From NCBI GenBank assembly GCA_000209815.1, contig FP929036.1, forward strand, positions 2,454,035 through 2,518,034: DNA of 64,000 nucleotides, read 5' to 3'. Made by a program: the position numbers and the translations under genes. Shown here piece after piece: positions 17,907 to 27,226 of this stretch (position 1 is its first letter; each line of letters starts with the position of its first letter). The notes below the pieces were generated by a model. The model did not search any database. It was given only the letters and a program-made list of their open reading frames with translations, and was not told the origin of the DNA. Origin of the DNA: Butyrivibrio fibrisolvens 16/4. Lineage in GTDB: Bacteria; Bacillota; Clostridia; Lachnospirales; Lachnospiraceae.

Positions 17907-19192
17907 CTACCCACGAATAACATCCACCAACTCCGCCCCTCTGATATATGGAATTGCACCATAGCGTCCCAGCAAATATCCCTTTTCAATGTTCTCTGTT
18001 TTTCTAACAGGAAACTCATCCAATGAATATAAATCTGAAGTTCCCGTTCTATTATTCTTTTCTGTAAAATAGACTTGATCTCTTCTAAATGTAGATAAAG
18101 ATAATAAAGATGTATCGTGTGTTGTAAAAATAAGCTGTGCACCAGCTTTATTTATTTCCTTGTTTCTGAATAAATTAATAATATGCTTAACTATAAATGT
18201 ATGTAGGCTATTGTCAATCTCATCAATTACTACCGTAGTCCCGTTCTCAAATGCATCCTTCAAAAATGGTCCTAAGGTAAACAATTGATTGGTACCTAAT
18301 GATTCTTCTCCCATCCCAAGGCTATAAACAGTGTCATTTTTACCATCGCTTACCTTATGCTCGGTGATTACTTCTATTTGCTCCATCTCCTGAGTAGCTA
18401 CATTTGGAATTTGCTGACCATCAACTATAAGCTGAGGCTGTAATATATTACCTGGCATATTAATCTTCGACTTCTTTACATTAAAATGTATTTTCGAAAT
18501 ATTAATATCCGCAGCCTGAAGTAAATCTTCTGTAAATTGTAAGTACTCATTCTGCTTTGCACTTTTATATGCATTGATAGAAAGTGCAGATAGTACTTGG
18601 GCATCTGTAAAAGTAAGCACCTTTTCAGAGAGCCATTTATAAGGAATAATTGTACACTCTGTATTCCAGTTAGTCGCAGTTGCCAAAAATAGTTTATTAG
18701 GGGTATTAAACCTAACAAGAGGTTCAAGAACGGTTTTTTGAGACTTGAAATCGTACTTTTCACCCTTTCTATCAAAAATCAATGTAGGTTTCTTGCTTTT
18801 ATACTGATATAAGTACTCTTCGTGAACTTTCATTCTATCAGCCGAAAAACCATATATATATTTATTTCCGTCATCTGCAACAAAAATAAATTCAAATTCT
18901 GATGGTTCTTTAATACTTTCCTTATCAAATTTAAAAGGAATCATCGAACTAATAGGCTGATTTACCTGCATTATATTAGAATTTTTAATCAATAGCACTG
19001 CAACAGTCATAGCTCTAAAAAGACTTGTTTTGCCTGAAGCATTTGCACCATATATAGCAATTGTATTAGCCGCTTTATAATCATTCTTCTCATTTATATT
19101 TTCTTGATGTTCACGATCTGAGGACGGATTTAAGGCTAATACAGCTTCATCTTTAAAAGATAAAAATTTTTAACCGAAAATTGAATAAGCAT
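17907..19192 (-). CDS. AAA_15/AAA_21 ATPase, abortive-infection-like (frameshifted)
   Basis: Adding one base to the T run at 19167-19171 extends the frame from 19010 to an ATG at 19192, giving about 428 residues. The N-terminus MLIQFSVKNFLSFKDEAVL and Walker A YGANASGKTSLF are typical of this family. Later come the signature LGMGEESLGTN, Walker B TTVVIDEIDNSLH and the switch His in FTTHDTSLL. Relatives act in abortive phage defence, often with an RloB-type partner, but no partner gene is adjacent here. The start codon and ribosome site lie inside a long inverted repeat (19185-19231). Confidence 0.8.
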
Positions 19193-19231
19193 ATACTCAA
19201 ACCTACCTTTCTAACTTGAGTATATGCTTAT
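19185..19231 (-). promoter_or_regulatory. Long inverted repeat enclosing the ribosome site and start of the ATPase gene
   Basis: Arms of 16 bp (ATAAGCATATACTCAA, 19185-19200, and its perfect complement 19216-19231) flank a 15-base loop. In minus-strand RNA the loop carries AAAGGTAGG, the ribosome site, and the start ATG (19192) lies in the 3' arm. The structure would control translation initiation if it folds. Confidence 0.7.
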
Positions 19232-19485
19232 ATTCCCATTCTGTCAAATTATAAATCGTGTTTTTGCATTTTTTATTCAAATTTCATCTTTATAATTTTG
19301 CTTTCATTATTTTTAAATTGCTTTTTGAAATCACTTTGACTTCTACTTCTTGCTCATGGTCTAAAACCACTGTTTCGTATATTCTATATCCCCAAACATC
19401 TAATTTCCACAACATTATCTTCTGCGCCATGTATCAAACTCATGATTTCTATAAAAAACAGTCACCAGCTGATTTTAATTATATT

Positions 19486-20256
19486 TTATCGATTATTTAT
19501 GCTCAAGTTGATTGAATCAAAATACTCCACAGTATATCTCGTTCCACTATTTCTCCCCGCGCCAAAAACTTGCAGTTCATCACTCCACGCAGCAATCAAT
19601 CTATTCCGCATTGGGAAATGATATTTTAGTGGCGGTGTCCCTGGTGGAAACTGTGAGATAACTGCTCCATTTTGAGATATCATATCAAAAAGTTCCATAT
19701 GTTCTCTTGGATAATAAATGTCTAAGCCATTCCCTACAAAAGCAATTGTCTTCAACCCATTCTTGATAGCTGCAGTATGTGCATATCCATCAATACCTTT
19801 AGCTGCTCCACTTACGATAACAGGATTGTCTACTGAACCCCGATTTTCTATCAGTTTAATACAAGCATTCTTGTCTTCTTGAGTACATCTTCTAGCTCCA
19901 ATCACACCAATATGTTTCCGACCATAGTCCTCTGAAGACAGATTCCCCTTACTGTACAAAAGAATAGGCAAATTATCATCTGAACGATGCTTGTCGCTAT
20001 AAAACGTATCTTCCCTTGTAATTGTTTTTATACCCAGTCTTTCACACTCTCTATTTATTCTAATTGCTCTCTCCAAGCCCCTTGCATTAACTATAGATTC
20101 ACATCTATTTTTCCCTACACCAGTTTCTAGCAATACAGCTATATCTGCTTCATAGATATTTCGTGGATTACCGAACCAATTCAATAGATTACGCTGCGTC
20201 TTTATTCCTACACCAGAAATATTAGTAAGCCATATCCAATATAATAAATCATCCAT
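19486..20256 (-). CDS. dprA: DprA/Smf-family ssDNA-binding protein
   Basis: The 256-residue protein has an N-terminal SAM/HhH region (LTNISGVGIKTQRNLLNWFG, LETGVGKNRCESI) and the Rossmann-like DprA domain: VIGARRCTQED, VSGAAKGIDGYAHTAAI, GNGLDIYYPREH, FPMRNRLIAAWSDELQVFGAG, GTRYTVEY. It lacks the extra C-terminal winged helix and is short for the family. DprA loads RecA on incoming single strands in transformation. It follows comM by 4 bases, in an operon with a RAYT transposase, and ends the operon. Confidence 0.9.
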   Translation of the reverse strand: MDDLLYWIWLTNISGVGIKTQRNLLNWFGNPRNIYEADIAVLLETGVGKNRCESIVNARGLERAIRINRECERLGIKTITREDTFYSDKHRSDDNLPILLYSKGNLSSEDYGRKHIGVIGARRCTQEDKNACIKLIENRGSVDNPVIVSGAAKGIDGYAHTAAIKNGLKTIAFVGNGLDIYYPREHMELFDMISQNGAVISQFPPGTPPLKYHFPMRNRLIAAWSDELQVFGAGRNSGTRYTVEYFDSINLSINNR

Positions 20257-20260
20257 AAAT

Positions 20261-21805
20261 TTAGGCTCCCACTGTATACATATTACTATTGCTCTTGTCT
20301 AATTCTCTGCAGGATAACACTCCAATGATGTCACATTTTTCTATATTCTCACTTCCTCTGACATCTGCCGATGTACGAGCAAGTCGAAGTAATTTATGAA
20401 TGACTCTTGCACTGTAACCATATTTGTCGCAGCTCTCCTTCAAAATCGAAGTACACTCCTTATCTAATTTACAATACTTCTGAATGTGTGATACCGTCAT
20501 TTGAGCATTACAAAATATCCCGTCATCATCCTTGTATCTTTCTTCTTGAATCTTTCTAGCAGCCTCTACCTTTTGCCTTAACTCTTCTGATGTGTAATCA
20601 ACCTCTTCATTATTTAGTTCAAAATAATTGACCGGATGTACCCATTTTTGAATGTCCATTCTTTCTAATATTGGACCTGAGACTTTAGATCTATAGTGAA
20701 TTATTTCATAATCAGTACATTTGCATTTAGCACTTGGATAATATCCGCAAGGACAAGGATTCATTGCTGCCACAAATACAAAATTTGCTGGATACGAATT
20801 CGTCCCATTTACTCTCGAAATGGTAACTGTTCTATCTTCCAATGGCTGTCGCAGAGCATCAAGTGTACTTCGTGAAAATTCTGCAAGCTCATCTAAAAAT
20901 AGTATTCCACCATGTGCTAGAGATACTTCTCCGGGCTGAGCATAAGTACCTCCACCGATTAATGCATTAAGCGACACATTATGGTGCGGAGCTCTAAATG
21001 GTCGTCTTTTTGCCAAACCATCATTATTCTTTAATGTCCCAGCAATACTTTGTATCTTTGTAACCTCAAGAGCTTCTTCCTCTGACATCTCAGGAAGAAT
21101 ACCTGGTATTCTCCTAGCTATCATACTCTTGCCGCACCCCGGCTCGCCTATCATTAATAAATTATGTCCTCCAGCAGCAGATAATAATACTGCTTTTAAC
21201 AATTCACGCTGTCCTCGTACTTCGGAGAAATCTGGCTCATCCACAGTGGTGATGATTTCTACAGATTCCTGTGTTTCTATTCTTACCTTTTCGTGTCCTT
21301 CCAGTAGCTGTACTGCTTGTTTTAGACTTTGTAAACCAAAAACATCTATGCCATCTATCTTTTCTGCCTCTTTCAGATTCTCATATGGAACTATAGCTTT
21401 CTTGATTCCGCATTGCCTTGCAGCAGTAATCATAGAAAGAATTCCGGGGCAAGACCTAATACGACCATTTAATGATAATTCTCCAATAAAAACATAATCC
21501 TCTACATCTTTAGGCGCAATCTGATTTGTCTCTGTAAGTACGGCTATTGTTATTCCTAAATCATAATGTGAACCACGCTTCTTCCGATTTCCAGGTGCCA
21601 AACTTATGAGCACTTTATCCCTCGGAATATCATATCCATAATATTCAATTGCTGCTTGTAATCTTTCCCCAGATTCTTTTACTGCCTGATCTCCTAGCCC
21701 AATAATTGAAATCATCTGCTGTTGTCCTTTTAACGTCGTTGCTTCAATCTCTACCTGAAATCCCTCTATACCCTCTACCGCCATACTTCTTACCATGGTA
21801 GCCAT
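20261..21805 (-). CDS. comM: YifB/ComM Mg-chelatase-like AAA+ ATPase
   Basis: A full-length (514 residues), intact protein. The N-terminal ChlI-like domain has LISLAPGNRKKRGSHYDLGI, Walker A GEPGCGKSMIARR (about 218-230), Walker B ILFLDELAEFSRSTLDALRQ, and NPCPCGYYPSAKC, the zinc-binding Cys cluster typical of YifB. ComM is a hexameric branch-migration helicase acting in natural transformation. Its start overlaps the RAYT stop by 16 bases and dprA follows immediately, so all three are co-translated. Confidence 0.95.
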   Translation of the reverse strand: MATMVRSMAVEGIEGFQVEIEATTLKGQQQMISIIGLGDQAVKESGERLQAAIEYYGYDIPRDKVLISLAPGNRKKRGSHYDLGITIAVLTETNQIAPKDVEDYVFIGELSLNGRIRSCPGILSMITAARQCGIKKAIVPYENLKEAEKIDGIDVFGLQSLKQAVQLLEGHEKVRIETQESVEIITTVDEPDFSEVRGQRELLKAVLLSAAGGHNLLMIGEPGCGKSMIARRIPGILPEMSEEEALEVTKIQSIAGTLKNNDGLAKRRPFRAPHHNVSLNALIGGGTYAQPGEVSLAHGGILFLDELAEFSRSTLDALRQPLEDRTVTISRVNGTNSYPANFVFVAAMNPCPCGYYPSAKCKCTDYEIIHYRSKVSGPILERMDIQKWVHPVNYFELNNEEVDYTSEELRQKVEAARKIQEERYKDDDGIFCNAQMTVSHIQKYCKLDKECTSILKESCDKYGYSARVIHKLLRLARTSADVRGSENIEKCDIIGVLSCRELDKSNSNMYTVGA

Positions 21806-22410
21806 AATTCGTTTTCTCCCATATCTTTCATAATTAACAATTCTTTCTCTATATGTGACTGCTTACCTTCTACAAACAATCTGTATCCTTCTTTGCCTTG
21901 TTTTCCAAATAGACCAAGCGTCTTTTCTTTATTTACTTCACAGTTTTCTTCTTTTGAAATATCATCACTTTGAGCGACATACTGTGGATAACTACTATAT
22001 TTATAATCCAAAGCTTCTCTAACCATCCCCGCTTTTACTGGATTAAGATGAATGTATCTACTTACTTCCAGAAAATAAGTATCCTCTTCTATCAAACTCG
22101 ATGCATATCTACCTTGAAACACATGCCCCACATACTTATATTTATGATTGAACTCACTGGAATACAGTGACAATATCTTCTGCATTATCTTCCAAATTTC
22201 ATCCTGCTGTGTCTCTATCTCAAGATGAAAATGATTAGTCATCAAACAATATGAATGTAGCTTAAAAGGATACTTCTGTTGCACAATCTTTATATAATCT
22301 AAGAATTGTATATAGTCATCCTCATCTTTAAATATTTCCTTTTGTCTATTCCCTCGGCTCATAACATGGTATATAGCTCCCGGATACCATTCTCGTTTCT
22401 TTCTTGCCAT
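21790..22410 (-). CDS. REP-associated tyrosine transposase (RAYT, Y1 family)
   Basis: The 206-residue protein carries the HUH motif LMTNHFHLEIE (His59 to His63 region), the starting WYPGAIYHVMSRGNRQKEIF and the catalytic-Tyr helix VSRYIHLNPVKAGM. These enzymes nick and rejoin single-stranded DNA at REP-type hairpins and are usually domesticated. It overlaps comM by 16 bases, giving a RAYT-ComM-DprA unit in which all members handle single-stranded or branched DNA. Confidence 0.9.
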   Translation of the reverse strand: MARKKREWYPGAIYHVMSRGNRQKEIFKDEDDYIQFLDYIKIVQQKYPFKLHSYCLMTNHFHLEIETQQDEIWKIMQKILSLYSSEFNHKYKYVGHVFQGRYASSLIEEDTYFLEVSRYIHLNPVKAGMVREALDYKYSSYPQYVAQSDDISKEENCEVNKEKTLGLFGKQGKEGYRLFVEGKQSHIEKELLIMKDMGENELWLPW

Positions 22411-22487
22411 TGTTCTCCTTATATTTAAACTTATACTATTTTACGGATTCCAATTTTCATAATATAGCGCTTTCGCTGGATGCGATA

Positions 22488-22840
22488 TTACATTGCACCC
22501 ATATCCAAAAGCGCCTTTACATATCCTGCAAGTCTTGATCTTTGACTTGCATCCATATTCCCAAATGCTTGTACTATCTCTCCAATATCTGAGTTTCTGT
22601 CAATGACGTAGTAGTTATTCTTATTACTTCTACCACCGTCTTCCTCAATTCCTGATAATAACCACTCAGGTGTAATATTTAATACCTGACATATAATCAT
22701 AATCTTATCAGAAGCGGGATTTGTTTTCTTTTTCTCCAATCACTAACCGTGCTTTCAGGAATTCCTGTAAGTTTAGCAAATTCCTTTTGTGTCATTTTCT
22801 TCTCATCTAGTAATTGAAGTATTCTTTCACTTGCTGTCAT
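22488..22840 (-). CDS. XRE-family HTH regulator (frameshifted)
   Basis: An ATG at 22840 begins MTASERILQLLDEKKMTQKEFAKL with an XRE helix-turn-helix (MTQKEFAKLTGIPESTVSDW). Adding one base to the T run at 22729-22733 joins it to the frame ending at 22488, for about 117 residues. The tail contains ITPEWLLSGIEED and a helical end, VKALLDMGAM. It is a small repressor-like protein next to the RAYT operon; its target is unknown. Confidence 0.75.
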
Positions 22841-22981
22841 TAACCTGTACCTCTTACATAATGAATAATCTCTCTACACTAGTTTTCATATCCCTTATAA
22901 ATAAATCCTATTTTACGTATCTTATCATCAAAAATTTGTGCCGTCAACCCCAAAACGAATCTGTTTTGTAACAATTTCGTA

Positions 22982-22994
22982 ATGGGGTCAGGCA
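22982..22994. repeat. TGGGGTCAGGCAC repeat, copy A
   Basis: A 13-base motif found again, same orientation, at 23649-23661. The two copies bracket the IS4-type transposase fragment. GGGGTCAG-type motifs are reported near RAYT genes in other bacteria (general recollection), and a RAYT gene lies 570 bases away. Confidence 0.55.
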
Positions 22995-22997
22995 CCA

Positions 22998-23453
22998 ATG
23001 TGTTCTGATAAATCCATCACTGCACCTATGTTCAAGGAACTATATTTCAAGAGGTGGCCAATCGAAATAAAATATCATGAACTTAAAAGCTCATTCAAAC
23101 TGGAAGAATTCAATGGAGCAACACCTGTAGCTATCATGCAAGAGTTCTTCATTAACTTGATGCTCTCGAACATTGCTTCACTTATCAAAAATCATGTAGA
23201 TGAGCTAATTGATGAAACTTCAAATCCTGCCAACAAATATAGATACCAAGCAAATCGTTCCTTTATTATCGGTCAACTAAAATATCGTTTTGCTAGATAC
23301 ATTAGTGCTCAACTTGATTTGAACACTTTTGATGACCTAATAGCTTTAGCTTACAAAAACAGATCTCAAATTCAACCAGGAAGGTCTTTCGCAAGAAAGA
23401 GAAATAAAGCCATCGGTCGAACTCACTTTAGGAATAAGAAAGTTGCTTTTTAA
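22998..23453 (+). pseudogene. IS4/DDE transposase, C-terminal fragment
   Basis: The only clearly coding plus-strand gene in the island. It retains the C-terminal catalytic block KELYFKRWPIEIKYHELKSS (the Glu of the DDE triad with the YREK-like motif) and a basic tail ending HFRNKKVAF. The N-terminal two thirds, including the first two Asp, are absent, so it cannot be active. It was truncated at about 22998, beside a TGGGGTCAGGCAC repeat. Confidence 0.85.
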
Positions 23454-23648
23454 CCTATAAAAATATCTATTACATTCATACCAGCTATGACATATGCTGC
23501 TGGCTTATTTTCTATGCCTTTGAGCTGCACTTTTTATTCTGTAAAATGTGTAGCTTACGGATTTTCTTTCTATGCAATGAATGTGATACTATTAGTAAAA
23601 GTAAAATCTAATGAGATTTTCCTTAAGTTGACGTTTAGTTGACCACAT

Positions 23649-23661
23649 TGGGGTCAGGCAC
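23649..23661. repeat. TGGGGTCAGGCAC repeat, copy B
   Basis: Identical to the copy at 22982-22994 and in the same orientation, 655 bp to the right, just beyond the transposase fragment. The 23454-23648 stretch between holds no gene I can support. Confidence 0.55.
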
Positions 23662-23686
23662 GTTCTTTTTTATGAACAATTGGATT

Positions 23687-24340
23687 TTATCTCGGTGGCT
23701 TCCAGGTAGCCTGAACACCATTTGGCGTCCCCATAAACTCCTCCATGGTAGCCGATGTTTCAGAGCTGATGCCTTCACGATTCAACACCGTCTTCACCGT
23801 ATCTATAATTATCTGGCAATCAAGCGCCAATGATATGTTACGTGAATACCACACATCCATGGCAAATTTGTCTTCCCAGGACACTGCGTTTCGTCCATGA
23901 GCCTGCGCATAACCAGTGAGCCCTGGTCGCACATCGTGCCGATGATGTTGCTCCTCATTGTATCTATCCAAATACCGTACTAATAACGGACGAGGGCCGA
24001 TAAGTGCCATGTCTCCAACTAATATATTAAGAAGCTCTGGTAATTCATCGAGGGATGAAGCTCTAAGAAATCTGCCATATTTATTCAGACGAACCTCATC
24101 TGGCAGCAGATTTCCATCAGAATCTTTTCTATTGTCCATGGTTCTGAATTTTATCAGATTAAATACTTTCTCATCTTTACCAGGTCTGGTCTGAGTAAAG
24201 AATGGATTTCCTCCCATAAATATGACGCCTAAGATGATGAGTGCAAGAAACAATGGAGCTAATACCGCTATTCCGACTAGTGACAAAATGAAATCTATAA
24301 TTCTTTTAATAATACTAGCGTACATATATCTTTTATTCAT
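23687..24340 (-). CDS. Undecaprenyl-phosphate sugar phosphotransferase (PglC/EpsL-like)
   Basis: This intact 217-residue polyprenyl-phosphate hexose-1-phosphate transferase starts polysaccharide assembly by moving a sugar-1-phosphate onto the membrane lipid carrier. A single N-terminal re-entrant hydrophobic segment (FILSLVGIAVLAPLFLALII) is followed by the catalytic block with KFRTM, SLDELPELLNIL, GPRPLL and RPGLTGYAQAHGR. Its C-terminal ISSETSATMEEFMGTP is duplicated as a remnant at 1711-1836. It is 2 bases after the glycosyltransferase stop at 24343. Confidence 0.93.
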   Translation of the reverse strand: MNKRYMYASIIKRIIDFILSLVGIAVLAPLFLALIILGVIFMGGNPFFTQTRPGKDEKVFNLIKFRTMDNRKDSDGNLLPDEVRLNKYGRFLRASSLDELPELLNILVGDMALIGPRPLLVRYLDRYNEEQHHRHDVRPGLTGYAQAHGRNAVSWEDKFAMDVWYSRNISLALDCQIIIDTVKTVLNREGISSETSATMEEFMGTPNGVQATWKPPR

Positions 24341-24342
24341 AT

Positions 24343-25552
24343 TTATCCTTTTTGAACCTCAGCTAATATCTGCTTTGACACTGTTTTAGCATTATAATGC
24401 TCCTTCATATACTCGAATCCGTTCTGCCCAATGGATAAGTCAGCACCCATAACCTTACCCATTACATCAACGAATTTTGAAACATCATCACTTTCGCACC
24501 ACCAGCCAAATTTCCCAGCCTCTATAATGCGTCCAACATCAGTATTCGCATCCGTAACAGCTAGTACTGGTAATTTTGCCTGCATATAGCTCAACAAGCG
24601 GCTAGGGAAATTAGGTATAGTGAAACGATGATCCAGAAAGATTAATCCTACATCACATGCTCCTACTAGAGTGTCGTAGTCCTCCTTAGGAAGCATAGCC
24701 ATATACTTCACCTTATTCGAATCAGCTGTAGCAGCATAATCACTCATTAACTGCTGTTCCGTACCACTTCCGATAATCAAGAAAAAGCATCTTCATTATC
24801 CTTCTGACTATCGATACAAGCCACCAAGTGCTTAATACCTTGAGGCTTTCCAAGATTACCACCATAGATAAAGACCTTTTTGTCCAATGGAATATCGTAC
24901 TTTTCCCTTATAACAATTCTAGTTTGAACATCCACTGATTTGTCCACAATCTCTAAAGCATTTGGACATTCTGTCAGCTTACCAATAGGAATATCTTCAT
25001 TATGCTCAATCACGTAGTCTATATTCGCAGGGCTCATGCAGCCAATGATATCTGAAATCCTATAGAGCTTTTTTTCCTTAGCACGGAAATAGCTATATAT
25101 TAATCCCTTTAATCCAGTCTTTTTTAGCATTCCTAAATCAACAGCATTCTGTGGAAAAATATCTTTAAGCATAAGATATGTGCATGCAGCATCGCGTTTT
25201 TTACATATTCAGCCGCTCCACAGAATGTTATAGGTGGAGTTGGATAAAGTACTAAATCAAACTTTACATCAGCGAAATACTTTTTAATTCCACGAATCAA
25301 AGAGTGTTCAATTGTCAGAGTAGTAATACCTTTCTCAATTGCATTTGTCTTCTGAATATTTCCAATTGTCAATCTCAAAATCTTTGCATCGCCATCATCT
25401 ATTACAGTTGTCTCTTTACCATTTCTACTTTCAACAGGAGATATGACATAGATTTCATGCCCTAAATTTCTAAATTGTCTCAATAAATCAGTATATATTC
25501 CTCTCTCGTTTATTGAATTAATTTCCTGTAAAGATATAAAAAGTATATTCAT
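24343..25552 (-). CDS. GT4-like glycosyltransferase, WcaI/WbuB type (two frameshifts)
   Basis: Three frames join when runs at 25197-25202 and 24782-24786 each gain one base, giving about 403 residues. The N-terminal Rossmann domain starts MNILFISLQEINSINERGIY. The C-terminal nucleotide-sugar domain has FIYGGNLGKPQGI, FLIIGSGTEQQ, and the donor-binding GLIFLDHRFTIPNFPSRLLSYM. It probably adds a sugar to the lipid-linked primer made by the sugar transferase 2 bases downstream. Donor and acceptor are unknown. Confidence 0.85.
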
Positions 25553-25797
25553 TTTCCAATTGCTCCAAAATATAGTTTAAGGCTGCGGATTTCAAGCATT
25601 CCACAGCCTTTATTATATCCATTATTCTATTATATTACCATTCCTATCCACGCACTCCGTAGCAAGATTCACCCGAGCCATCCTGCCTCTCACTTTACGA
25701 GGCTTAAAAGGATTGTAATCGGCTTCTCTGATAATATTACAAATATTCACTTCACATATCACTATGTCATTCAGGAAACAATCATTTTTATGCTCTT

Positions 25798-26693
25798 TTA
25801 ACTGTTTTGAGTCTGTTGAAGTTTTTCTTCAACAATTACTTCCTGTGTTTTTTCAAACTTCATATTTCTAGTTTCTATCAATCCTTTATGCCATGAAATA
25901 GTAACCGCAAGTAGTAAAGAAAGCAACACTATGTTCGTAAATAATAACGGCTTTATTGTTTTTGAACTTGCTTTTATTACTAATCTATCAATATAATAAA
26001 ATAAGCCATACATAACATTCACAAGTACTATTCCAACTATCAAAGACACTGCCATCAGCCTATATGAACTAACACAATTAATATTGTTCAGTACTGATGT
26101 GGAAAATGCTATTCCTGTTGTAAATGCCAAAACTATAGCAGCAAAAATCCCCAATATTGCAATATAATCTCTCTGTTGCTTATCAATTTTATCTTTTTGA
26201 CTATTAATTTGATGCTCTACATCATCAAGCATCTTACCTAAATTATCTTTAGTCGTACTACTAAGTTCACGCATTTGAGATTCAACCCTCGTAAAACGCT
26301 CTTCTCCTGATGTTTTCCAATTAATAGAGTCTACATAAGATATTCTAGCAATTTCAAGATTCACATGATCATAAAGTTTATTAATTTCTTTACTAACATC
26401 TACAGTACTTTTGGTTCGATTGTATCCTTTTTGATTAACCATAGATTCTGTCCGACAATATTAATATCACCTTTCGTTGGATCATTATGGATTACCATTA
26501 ATGCACTAAAAATGTCTGAATAATAGTGTCTAAACGTGTTTTCATTATCTAACTTTTCACCATATATCTCTTCAAGGCGCTTGTATATTTCAAATCTAGA
26601 ACCCTTATCACGCATTATATCTTGTCTAATTGCTAATTCTAGTATAAAATCCTTAAATGCACTTCGAAGCTCTTCTTCTTTAACATCATTCAT
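25798..26693 (-). CDS. Membrane toxin candidate of a Panacea TA pair (frameshifted)
   Basis: Two overlapping frames join if the T run at 26409-26412 gains a base, giving about 298 residues. The N-terminal 95 residues form a soluble helical domain (RSAFKDFILELAIRQDIM), then a coiled coil (VESQMRELSSTTKDNLGKML), then four hydrophobic helices (from IAILGIFAAIVLAFTTGIAF onward). A further shift near the stop would add a conserved-looking tail with NPFKPRKVRGRMARVNL down to about 25624. It follows a Panacea-domain gene by 6 bases; membrane toxins are known Panacea partners, hence the call, which is inference. Confidence 0.55.
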
Positions 26694-26699
26694 ATATTT

Positions 26700-27122
26700 C
26701 TATCCAACCTCTTTAATTAATTCAATTGGAATAGGATTATGATTTCCGTTACCATTTTTATAAACTTGATCCCAAGCACCATTTGGTTTATGAGTTTCTG
26801 CGACTAATTCCCATGGATCTTTAATACATTTTTCATCAATAATTGTATCAATAATAAAAGAATCATCTTCATCAATTGAAACGTCATAATAATCAGTTAT
26901 AGGCATAGCTCCATACGCGCAAAAATAATAATATACTATAGGAACGACTGGACCAAATTGCCACGCCTCTATAGTATCAGGAAACGCAATATCTCCTTTT
27001 TTACACAAAAAATCTTTTTGAATATAATACAATATTTTCTGTAAATGCAGATTACTTATTGGATTTTCTTTTTTTATGCACCTTGAAACTACATACTTTG
27101 ATAAATCAACAGCACTATACAT
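26700..27122 (-). CDS. Panacea (DUF4065/SocA/GepA) antitoxin
   Basis: The product (about 140 residues from the ATG at 27122, which has GGTGAGG upstream) shows the Panacea signatures: SAVDLSKYVVSRC, ISNLHLQKILYYIQKDFLC, and AWQFGPVVPIVYYYFCAYG. The domain is a promiscuous antitoxin that neutralises unrelated toxins encoded next to it. The immediately downstream gene, a coiled-coil four-helix membrane protein, is the probable toxin. The frame is open to 27146 but the upstream codons lack a ribosome site. Confidence 0.85.
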   Translation of the reverse strand: MYSAVDLSKYVVSRCIKKENPISNLHLQKILYYIQKDFLCKKGDIAFPDTIEAWQFGPVVPIVYYYFCAYGAMPITDYYDVSIDEDDSFIIDTIIDEKCIKDPWELVAETHKPNGAWDQVYKNGNGNHNPIPIELIKEVG

Positions 27123-27226
27123 TATTTCATCCTCACCTATAAACATTATCTTAATTTTATTTTAACAAAACACTAGTTCTTTTTCAAGCTACCATGTTTT
27201 TTTCGCCAACTTATATTATCACAACT

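Noticed and set aside
19258-19515. Plus-strand ORF of 85 codons and a minus-strand 40-codon ORF beginning MLWKLDVWGYRIY in the gap after dprA.
   Set aside because: Neither has a ribosome site or known family; the plus-strand frame runs into dprA. The gap is better left as intergenic.
25582-25613. Hairpin AAGGCTG-GGA / TCC-CAGCCTT as a terminator after the Panacea toxin candidate.
   Set aside because: The stem is good but lacks a T run on the minus strand; the T-rich side is on the plus strand, where no gene ends. Kept as unexplained structure only.
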